Below are positions 24,372 through 33,840 of a stretch of DNA of 64,000 nt, in pieces. A program made the position numbers and the translations under genes. Under the pieces are notes generated by a model. The model was not told the DNA's origin. It did no database searches and saw nothing but the letters and a program-made list of their open reading frames with translations. The stretch comes from Methanolinea sp. (GTDB lineage: Archaea > Halobacteriota > Methanomicrobia > Methanomicrobiales > Methanospirillaceae). Location: NCBI GenBank assembly GCA_030055515.1, contig JASFYI010000003.1, forward strand, positions 1-64,000. Reading direction: 5' to 3'. The first letter of the stretch is position 1, and the number at the start of each line of letters is the position of its first letter.

Positions 24372-25808
24372 CTAGTAGGACCGCCCGACCAGCGCCGGCC
24401 GTCCCGCGCGGCCGCAGGCGATGCACGGGCCCTCTGCCTCTCCCGCGCCGTCCCACCGGACCTCTGTCCCGAGCACGCTCGCGCGCGTCTCCTCCTCGAT
24501 CGCCGTGGCACAATCGCGGTCGCCGCACCACGGGACGAGCGCGACACCCCGTGCGGCCGCCTCGCCCGCCTCCCGGATGGTCCGCGCCACCCGGATGCTC
24601 CCGCGGAACTGCGCCCACGCCCTCTCCCGGAGCGTCTTTTCGAAGGAGGAGAGGATCTCCCTCGCTCCCTCAACGACGTTCTCCACCGGGATCGCCGTCC
24701 TCGCGCCCAGGCGCGTGACCGCCGTGACCTGGCGTGCGTCAAGGTCCCTTGGCCCGAGCTCGAGCCGGAGCGGGACCCCCCTCATCTCCCAGTAGTAGTA
24801 TTTCGCGCCGGGCCGCATCTCGCGCGTGTCGACCTTCACGCGGAGGTTCCCGGCGGAGAGGGCCGCGCCCACCCTCTCGGCGGCGGCGGTGACCTCCTCT
24901 TTGCGCTTCCCCGTCACGATGGGGACGACGACGACCTGTACCGGGGCGACCGCCGGGGGGAGGACGAGGCCCCGGTCGTCCCCGTGGAGCGAGACGAGCG
25001 CGGCGATGCACCGCTCCGAGATCCCGTAGCACGTCTGGTGCGCGTACCTCTGCTCGCCCGCGACGTCCTCGTACTGGATCCCGAACGTCCGCGAGAAGTG
25101 GTCCCCGAGGTGGTGGACCGTCCCGACCTGCAGCGTCCTTCCGTCGGGCATCACGGTGTCGACCGCCATCGTGTAGTCCGCGCCCGGGAACTTGTCCCAG
25201 TCCGGCCTGCGCGACACGACGACGGGGACGGCGAGCGCCTCGTAGAATTCCCGGTAGAGGGCGATCGCGGCCTCCACCTGCGCGCAGGCCTCCTCCCAGC
25301 TCGCGTGCACCGTGTGGGCCTCCTGGAACGACGTGATCTCGCGGAGGCGGATGAGGGGGCGGGTGTGCTTCGTCTCGTACCGGAACGTGTTCACTATCTG
25401 GTAGATCCTGAGGGGGAGGTCGGCGTGGGACCGGATCCAGAGGGCGTACATGGGGTAGATCGCGCACTCGCTCGTCGGGCGGAGGGCGAGGCGGACGTCA
25501 AGCGGGGTCGACCCCCCGTGGGTCACCCAGTACACCTCCTCCTCGAACCCCTTGATGTGCGCCGCCTCCTTGGCAAGCTCGGTCTCCGGGATCAGGAGGG
25601 GGAAGAGCGCCTCCTCGTGGTCGCGGTCGAGGATCGCCCTCATCAGGGAGTACACATTCTTCCTCAGAGCAAACCCGAAGGGGAACCAGACGTAGAGCCC
25701 CTTGACCGGGTACCGGACGTCCATCAGCTCCGCGCGCCAGAGGAGCTCGTTGTACCACGCGGAGAAATTCTCCTTCGGGGGAAGGCTGCCTTCGTCTGAC
25801 TCGGCCAA
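24372..25808 (-). CDS. proS: Prolyl-tRNA synthetase (archaeal/eukaryotic type)
   Basis: 478 residues, class II synthetase. Motif 2 ([20 protein letters not shown]) and motif 3 near [19 protein letters not shown] are clear, with an anticodon-binding domain and a C-terminal zinc-like domain (PWCGDRDC ... CIACGRAG) as in the archaeal form. It charges tRNA-Pro; a tRNA-Pro gene lies at 44.1 kb. The start is TTG at 25808, seven bases after GAGGTG (25816-25821). No ATG is available nearby. The SpoIIM-like gene ends 12 bp before it on the same strand. Confidence 0.93.
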   Translation of the reverse strand: MAESDEGSLPPKENFSAWYNELLWRAELMDVRYPVKGLYVWFPFGFALRKNVYSLMRAILDRDHEEALFPLLIPETELAKEAAHIKGFEEEVYWVTHGGSTPLDVRLALRPTSECAIYPMYALWIRSHADLPLRIYQIVNTFRYETKHTRPLIRLREITSFQEAHTVHASWEEACAQVEAAIALYREFYEALAVPVVVSRRPDWDKFPGADYTMAVDTVMPDGRTLQVGTVHHLGDHFSRTFGIQYEDVAGEQRYAHQTCYGISERCIAALVSLHGDDRGLVLPPAVAPVQVVVVPIVTGKRKEEVTAAAERVGAALSAGNLRVKVDTREMRPGAKYYYWEMRGVPLRLELGPRDLDARQVTAVTRLGARTAIPVENVVEGAREILSSFEKTLRERAWAQFRGSIRVARTIREAGEAAARGVALVPWCGDRDCATAIEEETRASVLGTEVRWDGAGEAEGPCIACGRAGRPALVGRSY

Positions 25809-25815
25809 AAAAACG

Positions 25816-25821
25816 CACCTC
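25816..25821 (-). promoter_or_regulatory. proS: Ribosome binding site deciding the TTG start of proS
   Basis: GAGGTG on the minus strand, seven bases before TTG at 25808. It lies just downstream of the stop codon of the preceding gene, so the two are probably co-transcribed. Confidence 0.6.
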
Positions 25822-26380
25822 AAACGAGGAAATGTAGGATTGCTGGCGTAATAAATGCCTCCACGAGCGCGGCGACCGCGACGAGCGGGACGACGCGGGA
25901 GACAAAGATGCGCCCGAGGGCGGCGGCCTCTGCCGCGGCATCGGTCCCGGCCGTCCACTCGTGCCAGAGGGCACGCGCGAGCGTGAAACCGAGCGCCCCG
26001 GAGAGGACGAACGCCGGGATCTCGAAGATGCCGTGGGGGAGCAGGGCGGCGGCCACGAAGAGGGGGCTGTGCTGCTCCCTCACGAGCTCGAGGACGGCGC
26101 CTATCGCAAAGCCGTTCACCGTGATGATGAAGACCGTGAGGACGCCGAGGGACGCACCCCCGAGGAACATGAGGAGGCATGCCTGCAGGTTGTTGAGGAA
26201 GAGCTTTGCCGCGAGGAGCGGGGGCGACACGTCCTGCCCGTCGCCGAGGACCGTCTCGCGGAGGAGGGACATGATCCGTTCGCCGGTCGAGGGATCCTGC
26301 ATCGCCGTGAGCATGCCCATCGCGAGGGAGATGCAGAGGATGACGACCGCGGCGAGGGATTCGCGTGCGAGGTCAGACAT
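25820..26380 (-). CDS. SpoIIM-like (DUF95) membrane protein
   Basis: 186 residues with about five membrane helices. [26 protein letters not shown] and [18 protein letters not shown] are the hallmark of the stage II sporulation protein M/DUF95 family found widely in archaea, function unknown (membrane remodelling has been proposed). It overlaps the end of the DUF63 gene by eight bases and precedes proS closely, forming a three-gene minus-strand unit. Confidence 0.82.
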   Translation of the reverse strand: MSDLARESLAAVVILCISLAMGMLTAMQDPSTGERIMSLLRETVLGDGQDVSPPLLAAKLFLNNLQACLLMFLGGASLGVLTVFIITVNGFAIGAVLELVREQHSPLFVAAALLPHGIFEIPAFVLSGALGFTLARALWHEWTAGTDAAAEAAALGRIFVSRVVPLVAVAALVEAFITPAILHFLV

Positions 26381-27221
26381 AGAGCACCATCCTTGCCATG
26401 TCCCTCACCCCCGGCGCGAGGCCCACCGTGACCATGGCGAGGAGGACGAGGTGCCAGAGCACGGGGTGCCCCTCGGAACGGAACCTCTCGAGGATCGGGA
26501 TGCCGGGGAAGAGGACGAGGAGCTTGAGGGGGAACATCGAGAACGCGGTGCCGGTCCACGCGACGAGGTGCGACCCCACGACGTGGACCTCGACGTAGTG
26601 GAGGGGGTGGAGGTCGATCCCGTACGCTGTCGCGCTCGCGTCGAGGAGCTGGCCGAAGAGGAGGACGACGTAGAGCGGGTCCCGCACGTACTCCCACGAG
26701 AGGACGTGCCGCATGAAGAGGAAGACCGCGGCCGTCGCCGCGAGTGCGAGCGAAAGGATGGAGAAGAGCACGTCGAGCGCGATTATCCCGTTCCCGATGC
26801 CGAAGGAGACGAGCACGAGTCCCGCCGCGAGCGCCCCCGCGGCCCCCGCCCCCGCGTAGGGCAATCGGTAGTCCCCGACAATGCCCCTCTCCTCGAGCGC
26901 TGCCGAGACGAGGAGGGCTCCCGCCGCGTAGAGGAAGAGGACGAAGAAGATGAGGGGGGTGATGAGGAGGTAGTTCCAGCCGGTCGGGACAATCCCCGTG
27001 TCCTCGACCACGCGGAGGAGCCCCCCCATCACCACGAAGGGGAGCGTCGCGAGGACGAAGTCCCTGTCGACCCGGACCGTCCGCGAGCGGGAGAGCCACC
27101 TCGAGAGGAGGTACACGGCGGCGACGAGGACGACCGCGTAGGTCGTCGTGTCCACCACGTTGTACGGCTGCCCGTAGCGGATCGGATCGATGTAGTATTT
27201 CTCTATGAACTCCCCAATCAC
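26373..27221 (-). CDS. DUF63-family integral membrane protein
   Basis: 282 residues, about eight membrane helices. The start IGEFIEKYYIDPIRYGQPYNVVDT and the loop QLLDASATAYGIDLHPLHYVEVHVV are typical of archaeal DUF63 proteins, whose function is unknown. Divergent from the lipid gene egsA 12 bp away, and overlapping the SpoIIM-like gene. Shared regulation with lipid synthesis is possible but unproven. Confidence 0.82.
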   Translation of the reverse strand: MIGEFIEKYYIDPIRYGQPYNVVDTTTYAVVLVAAVYLLSRWLSRSRTVRVDRDFVLATLPFVVMGGLLRVVEDTGIVPTGWNYLLITPLIFFVLFLYAAGALLVSAALEERGIVGDYRLPYAGAGAAGALAAGLVLVSFGIGNGIIALDVLFSILSLALAATAAVFLFMRHVLSWEYVRDPLYVVLLFGQLLDASATAYGIDLHPLHYVEVHVVGSHLVAWTGTAFSMFPLKLLVLFPGIPILERFRSEGHPVLWHLVLLAMVTVGLAPGVRDMARMVLYV

Positions 27222-27233
27222 TTCCGGGTACCT

Positions 27234-28313
27234 ATGAGCGCAGACCCGATAAAATTACTCAGAACGAAGCCCTTTGACAAGTCCCGGTGGATGCAGCTGC
27301 CCCGGGACGTCGTCATCGGCCACAACGTTCTCCCGCAAATCCCCGAGGTCTGCGCCGATCTCTGCCTCGAGGAGCACGCGGTGGTCTTCTTCGGGAGGAG
27401 CACGAGGGAGCACGCGGGGGAGAGGGTGGTCTCCCTTCTCTCGGGGAAGTACCGTGTCTCCACGTTCACCGTGGGCGAGATGAACATGGAGACGATCGCG
27501 GAGGCCGAGAGGGCGGCGAAGGGCGCCGGCTTCCTCGTCGGGGTGGGGGGAGGCAGGGTCATCGACTGCGCGAAGATCGTCTCCTACAACCTCGATCGGC
27601 CGTTCCTCTCTGTCCCGACCGCCGCGTCCCACGACGGGATCGCCTCCGCGAGGGCGTCCGTCCCCCTCGCCGACGGGAACGCGTCGCTCGAGGCGCACCC
27701 CCCGGTGGGGATCGTCGCCGACACCGGGATCATCGCCGCGGCACCGCACAGGCTGCTTGCCGCCGGGTGCGCCGACGTGATCGCGAACTCGACCGCGGTG
27801 CTCGACTGGGAACTCGCGCACAGGCTGAAGCACGAGCCGATCAGCGAGTACGCGATCGCCCTCTCCCGGATGACCGCCGAGCTCCTGATGAAGAACGCCC
27901 GCAGCATCAAGCCGCACAGCGAGGAGTCCGCGTGGATGGTCACGAAGGCGCTCGTCTCCTCGGGCGTCGCGATGAGCATCGCCGGGTCGTCGCGGCCGGG
28001 GTCGGGGGGCGAACACAAGTTCGCCCACGCCCTCGAGAGGCTCGCGCCGGGCAGGGTCCTCCACGGCGAGGCCTGCGGATTAGGGACCATCATGGTGATG
28101 TACCTCCACGGCGGGGACTGGCGGCGCATCCGGGCGGCGCTGCGGGCGATCGGGGCACCGACCACCCCCCGCGAGCTGGGCATCGACGACGGGACGGCGG
28201 TCGAGGCACTCCTCGCGGCGCACACCATCCGGCCGGAGCGGTTCACCATCCTCGACACCGGGATCACGCGCGAGTCGGCGACGAAACTCGTGAAGATGCT
28301 CTATGAAGAGTGA
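27234..28313 (+). CDS. egsA: sn-Glycerol-1-phosphate dehydrogenase
   Basis: 359 residues of the iron-containing alcohol dehydrogenase fold: FLVGVGGGRVIDCAKI (NAD(P)-binding), VPTAASHDGIASARAS, and metal ligands in GSGGEHKFAHAL and RVLHGEACGLG. It reduces dihydroxyacetone phosphate to G1P, the step that sets the archaeal lipid stereochemistry. Start ATG at 27234. Its last 11 bases overlap the UPF0179 gene. Confirms an archaeal source. Confidence 0.95.
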   Translation: MSADPIKLLRTKPFDKSRWMQLPRDVVIGHNVLPQIPEVCADLCLEEHAVVFFGRSTREHAGERVVSLLSGKYRVSTFTVGEMNMETIAEAERAAKGAGFLVGVGGGRVIDCAKIVSYNLDRPFLSVPTAASHDGIASARASVPLADGNASLEAHPPVGIVADTGIIAAAPHRLLAAGCADVIANSTAVLDWELAHRLKHEPISEYAIALSRMTAELLMKNARSIKPHSEESAWMVTKALVSSGVAMSIAGSSRPGSGGEHKFAHALERLAPGRVLHGEACGLGTIMVMYLHGGDWRRIRAALRAIGAPTTPRELGIDDGTAVEALLAAHTIRPERFTILDTGITRESATKLVKMLYEE

Positions 28314-28764
28314 GAAGGCCCCCGAGCAGAAGGCGAAGGTGACCCTCATCGGCAGCGAGATCGCGAGGGTCGGCCTCGAGTTCGTGTACGAGGGGTCGCT
28401 GCCCGAGTGCGGGGAGTGCGCCGTCCGGAAGGCCTGCCACAACCTCCGAAAGGGGAGGAAGTACCGGATCGTGGGCGTCCGGCAGACCCGCCACCCCTGC
28501 ACCGTCCACCACGGGGGCGCCTGTGCCGTCGAGGTCGTGGAGGCACCGGTCCGCGCCCTGATCAGCGCGGACATGGCCATCAGGAACTCGCGGATCGTCT
28601 TTTCTCCCCCCTGCTCGCGGGAGGCGTGCGAGAACTACGCGCTCTGCAACCCCGACGGCGCCCTCCCCGGCGAGAAGTACGTGGTCGCGGAGGTCGCTGG
28701 GACCGCCCCGGTCGCGTGCGAGAAGGGGTGGACGCTCAAGCTCGTCGAGCTCCGGGCAGTGTGA
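28303..28764 (+). CDS. UPF0179 family protein
   Basis: 153 residues, small and Cys-rich (CGECAVRKAC, HPCTVHHGGAC, CSREACENYALC), matching the euryarchaeal UPF0179 family of unknown function. The cysteines could bind metal. It starts within the end of egsA, so it is translationally coupled to lipid synthesis. Confidence 0.87.
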   Translation: MKSEKAPEQKAKVTLIGSEIARVGLEFVYEGSLPECGECAVRKACHNLRKGRKYRIVGVRQTRHPCTVHHGGACAVEVVEAPVRALISADMAIRNSRIVFSPPCSREACENYALCNPDGALPGEKYVVAEVAGTAPVACEKGWTLKLVELRAV

Positions 28765-28770
28765 GGGCGT

Positions 28771-29655
28771 TCAGGTCCGCAGCGCCGACCAGAGCGCGTA
28801 GGCCGCGTCGATGACCCGCTCCCGCCCGCGGAGGCCCGCGATCCACGCCGCCGGGACGGCGCGGGAGCCGTAGTGCGCCCCGGCGAGCGCCCCGGCGAGC
28901 GCGGCAACGCTGTCCGCGTCGCCCCCGAGGGCCACGGCCGCGGCGACGCAGTCGGGGAAACTGCGCGTGCGCAGGAAGACGGAGAGCGCCGCGTGCGTTG
29001 CCTCGAGCGCGTCGAGGCCGGGGACGGGGGGGAAATCCGCCCACGAGCCGAGCACGCGGGCGACCTCCGGGTCGCGGCACCGCCGGAGCGCACGAAAATA
29101 CGCTTCCTCCCGCGTGGCACCCCTGCACATCTCGCTCACCATCCGGTTCACGAAGGCCGAGCACGCCCCCGGGACGGGGTCGGCGTGGGTGAGCGCCGAG
29201 CAGGCGAGGGACACCGCCTCGAGCCCGGGGCCCGGGAAGTAGACCCCGAGCGGCGGGCCGCGCACCACGCTCCCGTTGCTCCTGCTGGAGCCCCTCTCTT
29301 CGTGAACGCGGGACGCTGCGGAACGGATGTCCTCGCCCTGCTGCACGAGGAGGAGGACCGCGGAGGTGGTCGGCCCGAAGAACTCGCGGTGGAGCGCGTA
29401 CTCCCTCTCCAGCCGGGCCACGAAATCTGCCGGGCAGAACCCCCGGCACGCGGCGAGCGACTCGGCGAGCGCGAGCGCCTGCAGGGTGTCGTCCGTGTAC
29501 TCCCCCGCGGCCCGGGGGACCCTCCCGCCCGCGTAGTACGAGCGGACGGGGACGTCCGGGGGACCTCCCCCCTCGAAGGGCGCACCGAGGGCGTCACCGA
29601 TCGCAATCCCGAGGAGGACGCCCGTTACGCGCGAAAGGTCCGATATAAACCTCAC
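28771..29655 (-). CDS. ADP-ribosylglycohydrolase family protein
   Basis: About 294 residues. GIAIGDALGAPFEG, the metal-binding Thr-Asp-Asp in GEYTDDTLQ and the second metal site GGDADSVAALAGALAGAHYG are diagnostic of the DraG/ARH family, which removes ADP-ribose from proteins or small molecules. No ADP-ribosyltransferase gene is nearby. The start is unsure: GTG at 29655 is offered, but it sits only a few bases after a TATA-like word, and ATG at 29691 is possible. Convergent with UPF0179. Confidence 0.85.
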   Translation of the reverse strand: MRFISDLSRVTGVLLGIAIGDALGAPFEGGGPPDVPVRSYYAGGRVPRAAGEYTDDTLQALALAESLAACRGFCPADFVARLEREYALHREFFGPTTSAVLLLVQQGEDIRSAASRVHEERGSSRSNGSVVRGPPLGVYFPGPGLEAVSLACSALTHADPVPGACSAFVNRMVSEMCRGATREEAYFRALRRCRDPEVARVLGSWADFPPVPGLDALEATHAALSVFLRTRSFPDCVAAAVALGGDADSVAALAGALAGAHYGSRAVPAAWIAGLRGRERVIDAAYALWSALRT

Positions 29656-29660
29656 CAATA

Positions 29661-29670
29661 AATTATATCT
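29661..29670 (+). promoter_or_regulatory. TATA-like box in the divergent promoter of the UPF0058 gene
   Basis: AATTATATCT precedes the GTG at 29710 by about 40-50 bp, leaving room for a short leader with its ribosome site. The reverse strand (AGATATAATT) could serve the ADP-ribosylglycohydrolase gene. Confidence 0.45.
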
Positions 29671-29709
29671 GGTCCTGGAAAAAGTAGTCATGTTGCAGAA
29701 GGTGATATC

Positions 29710-29976
29710 GTGCAGAAGGAAGAGCTCCTCCACCTCCACATGCTCATGATCCACATCAAGAAATACTACGAGACCATCACCAACCAGCAAATCCCCACGA
29801 AACGGTACGATTCCCTCGATATTTCTCCCGTCCACATCCACAAGAACAAGAAGTGCCACAAGGAAGCTATTCTTGCCCTCGGCGAGGACATCGTCACCCA
29901 CCTCCGGAACAGCCAGGTGCTGAGGGTGGGGTATTCCCCAAAGGCAGTCTCGGAGCAGGTTGCTGCGGAGCACTGA
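29710..29976 (+). CDS. UPF0058 family small protein
   Basis: 88 residues: MQKEELLHLHMLMIHIKKYYE at the start and HKNKKCHKEAILALGEDI in the middle, as in the archaeal UPF0058 family. Helical, His-rich, function unknown. GTG start preceded by AAGGTGAT. It ends 13 bp before elp3, so it is probably the first gene of the following cluster. Confidence 0.83.
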   Translation: MQKEELLHLHMLMIHIKKYYETITNQQIPTKRYDSLDISPVHIHKNKKCHKEAILALGEDIVTHLRNSQVLRVGYSPKAVSEQVAAEH

Positions 29977-29989
29977 CCACTCCTTTTCC

Positions 29990-31564
29990 ATGGCGGAGGC
30001 CGACATCTCCCGCGAGATACTCGAGGCGATCGCCTCGCGCGCGACGCGGCCGCAGGACGTCGCGAGGCTGAAGGTAGAGGTCTGCAGGAGGCTCGGCGCC
30101 GGGTCCGTCCCGAAGAATTCCGCCATCCTCGCGGCCGCGACCCCGGAAGAGCGGGAGACGTTGCGGAGGCTCCTCCTCGTGAAGCCGACGCGGACCCTCT
30201 CGGGCGTCGCGCCGGTCGCGGTGATGACCTCGCCCTCGCCCTGCCCCCACGGGAAATGCCTCCCCTGCCCCGGCGGGCCGGACCACCCGTTCCGGTCCCC
30301 CCAGAGCTACACGGGCGAGGAGCCGGCTGCAAAAAGGGCACGCGAGCACGGCTACGACCCGTACGCGCAGGTCAGGGCGCGGCTCGGGCAGTTCGAGGCG
30401 CTCGGCCACCACGTCGACAAGGCCGAGCTGATCGTGATGGGGGGGACGATGACGGCGCGGCCCGCGGAGTACCAGGAGTGGTTCGTGCGCGAGTGCATCC
30501 GCGCGATGAACGAGCACGGCGGGGCCCCGGGGAGTCCGCGGGACGACACCGGGGGGGTCTTTGCCGAGAACGAGACTGCCCGCGTCCGGTGCGTCGCGCT
30601 CACGTTCGAGACCCGCCCCGACTGGTGCCGGGAGGAGCACGTCGCGCGGATGCTCTCGCTCGGCGTGACGAAGGTGGAACTGGGCGTCCAGCACCTCGAC
30701 GACGCGGTCCTCGCCCGGAACAGGAGGGGGTGCACGGTCGCCGACACGGCAGAGGCGACGAGGCTCCTGCGCGACGCGGGGCTGAAGGTCGGGTACCACG
30801 TCATGCCCAACCTCCCCGGCAGCGACCCTGCGCTCGACCGGTGGATGTTCCGGGAGCTCTTCGACAATCCCTCGTTCCGCCCCGACTTCCTCAAGATCTA
30901 CCCGACCCTCGTCACGCCGGGTACGGAGCTCGAGGCACTCTGGCGGAAGGGGGAGTACGAACCGTACCCGGAAGACCTCCTCGTCGACCTCGTCGCCGAC
31001 GCAAAGGCCCTCCTCCCCCCCTACGTGCGGCTCCAGCGGATCCAGCGGGACATCCCCGCGGGCCTCATCCTCGCCGGGTCCCGACACGGCAACCTCCGCG
31101 AGCTGTGCAGGAAGCGCCTCGCGGAGACGGGGAGGAAGTGCCGGTGCATCAGGTGCCGGGAGGCGGGGAGGTCCGGCGGGGGCGGGGAGGAGGAGCTCTC
31201 GGTCCTCGCGTACGACGCGGCGGGGGGGAGAGAGCACTTCATCTCCGTCACCTCGGGGGATGCCCTCGTCGGGTTCGCCCGCCTCCGGACGGGCGGGGAG
31301 CGGTGGGTGCCCGGGACGGGGGACTCCGCGCTCCTGCGCGAGCTGCACGTCTACGGGAGCATGGTCCCGATCGGGGCCACCCCGTCGCAGGGGGAGATGC
31401 AGCACAGGAGGCACGGGAGGGCACTCCTCGCCGCCGCCGAGGAGATCGCGTCCGCGGAGGGGTACAGGGAGATCTCCGTGATGAGCGGCATCGGCGTCCG
31501 CCCCTACTATTGGCGGTGCGGGTACGAGCGGAGGGGGCCCTACATGCACAAGACGCTCGCATGA
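29990..31564 (+). CDS. elp3: Elp3-type tRNA uridine-34 acetyltransferase (radical SAM)
   Basis: 524 residues. An N-terminal tRNA-binding part, the radical SAM cluster motif CPHGKCLPCPGG near residue 84, VKVELGVQHLDD and GYHVMPNLPGSDP, then a C-terminal GNAT domain (ELHVYGSMVPIG, RHGRALLAAAEEIA). It makes the carboxymethyl-type modification at wobble U34. Single-subunit Elp3 is normal in archaea. It overlaps priS by ATGA at 31561. Confidence 0.94.
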   Translation: MAEADISREILEAIASRATRPQDVARLKVEVCRRLGAGSVPKNSAILAAATPEERETLRRLLLVKPTRTLSGVAPVAVMTSPSPCPHGKCLPCPGGPDHPFRSPQSYTGEEPAAKRAREHGYDPYAQVRARLGQFEALGHHVDKAELIVMGGTMTARPAEYQEWFVRECIRAMNEHGGAPGSPRDDTGGVFAENETARVRCVALTFETRPDWCREEHVARMLSLGVTKVELGVQHLDDAVLARNRRGCTVADTAEATRLLRDAGLKVGYHVMPNLPGSDPALDRWMFRELFDNPSFRPDFLKIYPTLVTPGTELEALWRKGEYEPYPEDLLVDLVADAKALLPPYVRLQRIQRDIPAGLILAGSRHGNLRELCRKRLAETGRKCRCIRCREAGRSGGGGEEELSVLAYDAAGGREHFISVTSGDALVGFARLRTGGERWVPGTGDSALLRELHVYGSMVPIGATPSQGEMQHRRHGRALLAAAEEIASAEGYREISVMSGIGVRPYYWRCGYERRGPYMHKTLA

Positions 31565-32718
31565 AGGCGGCCACATTCGAGTTCCTGCGGCAGCGTTTCT
31601 CCTCGTACTACGGGAAGGCCCCCCTCCTCTCCCCCCCGTCCGTCCCCCAGCGCGAGTGGGCGTTCGTCTTCCTCGAGATGGACGCGGAGACCACGCGCAT
31701 GCGCCGCCACCTCGCGTTTGCCACCCGCGAGGAACTCTTCGCCTACGTGAGGGGGATGGTCCCCGCCCACGCCTACTACTCGACGGCCTACTACGAGAGG
31801 CCCGATGCCCCCACGATGCAGGAGAAGGGGTGGCTCGGCGCAGACCTCATCTTCGACCTCGACGCGGACCACCTCATGCGGGGCCCCTACGACCGGATGC
31901 TCGGGCGCGTGAGGGAGGAGACGGAGAAACTCCTCGAGATGCTCACCCTCGAGCTCGGGTTTGCCGAGGCCGACATCGAGGTCGTCTTCTCGGGGGGGAG
32001 GGGCTACCACGTCCACGTCCGGGACCCTTCCGTCAGGGACTTCGGGAGCAGCGAGAGGAGGGAGATCGTCGACTACGTCTGCGGCATCGGCCTCGATCCC
32101 GCGCGGATCCTCTCGCGCCGCGCACATTCGCCCCGCGGGTGGTACCACCGCTATATAGATGCACTCGCAGAGTACCTCCTATGGCTGGAGAGCCTCGGGG
32201 AAGGCGAGAGGAGGGATGCGCTCACGGCGCTCGAGGGGGTGGGCAGGACGACCGCCGATGAGTTCGCCCGGCGGATCCCGTCGCTCCTCTCCGCCCTCTC
32301 GGGTGGATCCCCCGGGATCACCCTCCGCGACCCCGTCGTCGCGCGGGTGGTGCGCGGCCTCATGGCCGACAGGAACGGGAGGTTTGCTGCGATGCTCCGG
32401 GAGAGGGCTGCCCTCGCCGACGAGCCGGTGACGACCGACACGAAGAGGCTGATCCGGATGCCCTCGTCCCTCCACGGCGGGAGCGGGCTCCGGGTGACCC
32501 CCCTTGCGCCCCGGGAACTCCCCGACTTCGACCCCCTCGTCGACGCGGTCGTCTTCTCCGAGCGGGAGGTCGCAATCGAGGTCGCGTTCCCCCTCGCGAT
32601 GCCGATGCTCGGGTCGGTCCACAGGCTCGAGAAGGGGACCGCGCGGGTACCCGAGGCGCTCGCGGTCTTCCTCTGCTGCCGCGGCGCGGCGGAGATCGCG
32701 GGGGTGGGGGGCGGGTGA
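31561..32718 (+). CDS. priS: DNA primase catalytic (small) subunit PriS
   Basis: 385 residues. The metal-binding catalytic motif DLDAD is at residues 99-103, followed by the SGGRGYHVHV strand near 142 and RIPRMPSSLHGGSG-like end motif (LIRMPSSLHGGSGLRV). It makes RNA/DNA primers with PriL, which is not in the window. Coupled by ATGA to elp3 and by GTGA to the GINS gene, a replication pair conserved in euryarchaea. Confidence 0.95.
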   Translation: MKAATFEFLRQRFSSYYGKAPLLSPPSVPQREWAFVFLEMDAETTRMRRHLAFATREELFAYVRGMVPAHAYYSTAYYERPDAPTMQEKGWLGADLIFDLDADHLMRGPYDRMLGRVREETEKLLEMLTLELGFAEADIEVVFSGGRGYHVHVRDPSVRDFGSSERREIVDYVCGIGLDPARILSRRAHSPRGWYHRYIDALAEYLLWLESLGEGERRDALTALEGVGRTTADEFARRIPSLLSALSGGSPGITLRDPVVARVVRGLMADRNGRFAAMLRERAALADEPVTTDTKRLIRMPSSLHGGSGLRVTPLAPRELPDFDPLVDAVVFSEREVAIEVAFPLAMPMLGSVHRLEKGTARVPEALAVFLCCRGAAEIAGVGGG

Positions 32719-33326
32719 ACCTCGACGAGCTCCGGGTCATCCTCCTCTCCGAGCGGGAGTCAGGAAGGCTCGTCCAGATCCCGCACGACCTCTTCTCCTC
32801 GGCGCAGGAGGTCCTCGCGAGGCTCCACGAGGAGCTCCGCGCCTGCAGCGATCCCTTCTCGGAGGAGGCGCAGGTCCTCATCCAGCGCATCAACGCGATC
32901 CGGGAGACCCTCCACGACATCTTCCGCATCCGGGCAGAGAAGATCCTCACCCTCGCGCTCTCGCAGGAGGACGGCCACTACGTCGACCGCGAGGAGACAA
33001 AGAGGCTGATCCCCGAGGAGAGGGAGATGTGCGACCTCGTCGTGCAGGCACTCGCGACGGCGCGCTGCCGGCTCCTCGAGCAGGCCGCGCCGCGCCCCTC
33101 CCCCGCCGCGCCGGGAACGCCGGGGGCGACCGCGGTCCCCGCTCCCGCGCAGCACGCGGCGGTCCCCTTCGTTGTCTCGCGTGTCCTGCGGGACGTGGAA
33201 CCCTTCATGGGCGTGGACGGGAGGATCTACGACCTCAAAAGGGAAGACATCGTGACGCTCCCGGAGAGGAACGCGGAAGTCCTGTGCGAGCGGAATATAG
33301 TATTAAATATCAACCCGGGCAAATAA
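32715..33326 (+). CDS. GINS complex subunit Gins51 (Sld5/Psf1-like)
   Basis: 203 residues. The order is helical A domain first ([25 protein letters not shown]), a Pro/Ala linker near 140, then a small B domain ([31 protein letters not shown]), the Gins51 arrangement. GINS links MCM helicase to primase and polymerase. GTG start at 32715 overlaps the priS stop. Position next to priS supports the call. Confidence 0.88.
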   Translation: MNLDELRVILLSERESGRLVQIPHDLFSSAQEVLARLHEELRACSDPFSEEAQVLIQRINAIRETLHDIFRIRAEKILTLALSQEDGHYVDREETKRLIPEEREMCDLVVQALATARCRLLEQAAPRPSPAAPGTPGATAVPAPAQHAAVPFVVSRVLRDVEPFMGVDGRIYDLKREDIVTLPERNAEVLCERNIVLNINPGK

Positions 33327-33363
33327 TGATAGTATTCGATACCCGCAAGGAGGGGCCGATTCC

Positions 33364-33642
33364 ATGAAGATGCCACAGAAAATCAGGACATACTGCCCGT
33401 TCTGCCGCACCCACCAGACCCACGAGGTGGAGAAGGTCAGGAAGGGGAAGACCTCGGGTCTCCACTGGATCGACAGGCAGAAGGCGAGGAGGAGCACCGT
33501 CGGGAACATGGGCAAGTTCTCGAAGGTCCCCGGCGGCGACAAGCCGACGAAGAGGATCCACGTCCGGTACAGGTGCAGCACCTGCGGCAAGGCGCACCAG
33601 AGGCCGGGGGTCCGGGCCGGGAAGTTCGAGCTCGTGGAGTGA
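33364..33642 (+). CDS. rpl44e: Ribosomal protein L44e
   Basis: 92 residues with two Zn-binding CxxC pairs: [17 protein letters not shown] and [14 protein letters not shown]. Basic, full length for the family. GGAGG ribosome site eight bases before the ATG. First of four small translation genes spaced by a few bases. Confidence 0.95.
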   Translation: MKMPQKIRTYCPFCRTHQTHEVEKVRKGKTSGLHWIDRQKARRSTVGNMGKFSKVPGGDKPTKRIHVRYRCSTCGKAHQRPGVRAGKFELVE

Positions 33643-33648
33643 GGGGCC

Positions 33649-33837
33649 ATGGTCAGAGCGATCCGCGAGAACAGGAGCAAGTTCTTCAAGGTGAAGTGCC
33701 CGGACTGCGAGAACGAGCAGGTCGTCTTCGAGAAGGCGAGTACAAGGGTGGACTGCATCGTCTGCGGGAGGGTCCTCGCCGAGCCCGCGGGCGGGAAGGC
33801 ACGGCTGCAGGCCGAGATCCTCGCGACGTACGAGTGA
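33649..33837 (+). CDS. rps27e: Ribosomal protein S27e
   Basis: 62 residues, zinc ribbon CPDCENEQVVFEKAST...CIVCG as in eukaryotic/archaeal S27e. Six bases after L44e and three before aIF2-alpha, the standard euryarchaeal order. Confidence 0.95.
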   Translation: MVRAIRENRSKFFKVKCPDCENEQVVFEKASTRVDCIVCGRVLAEPAGGKARLQAEILATYE

Positions 33838-33840
33838 CCG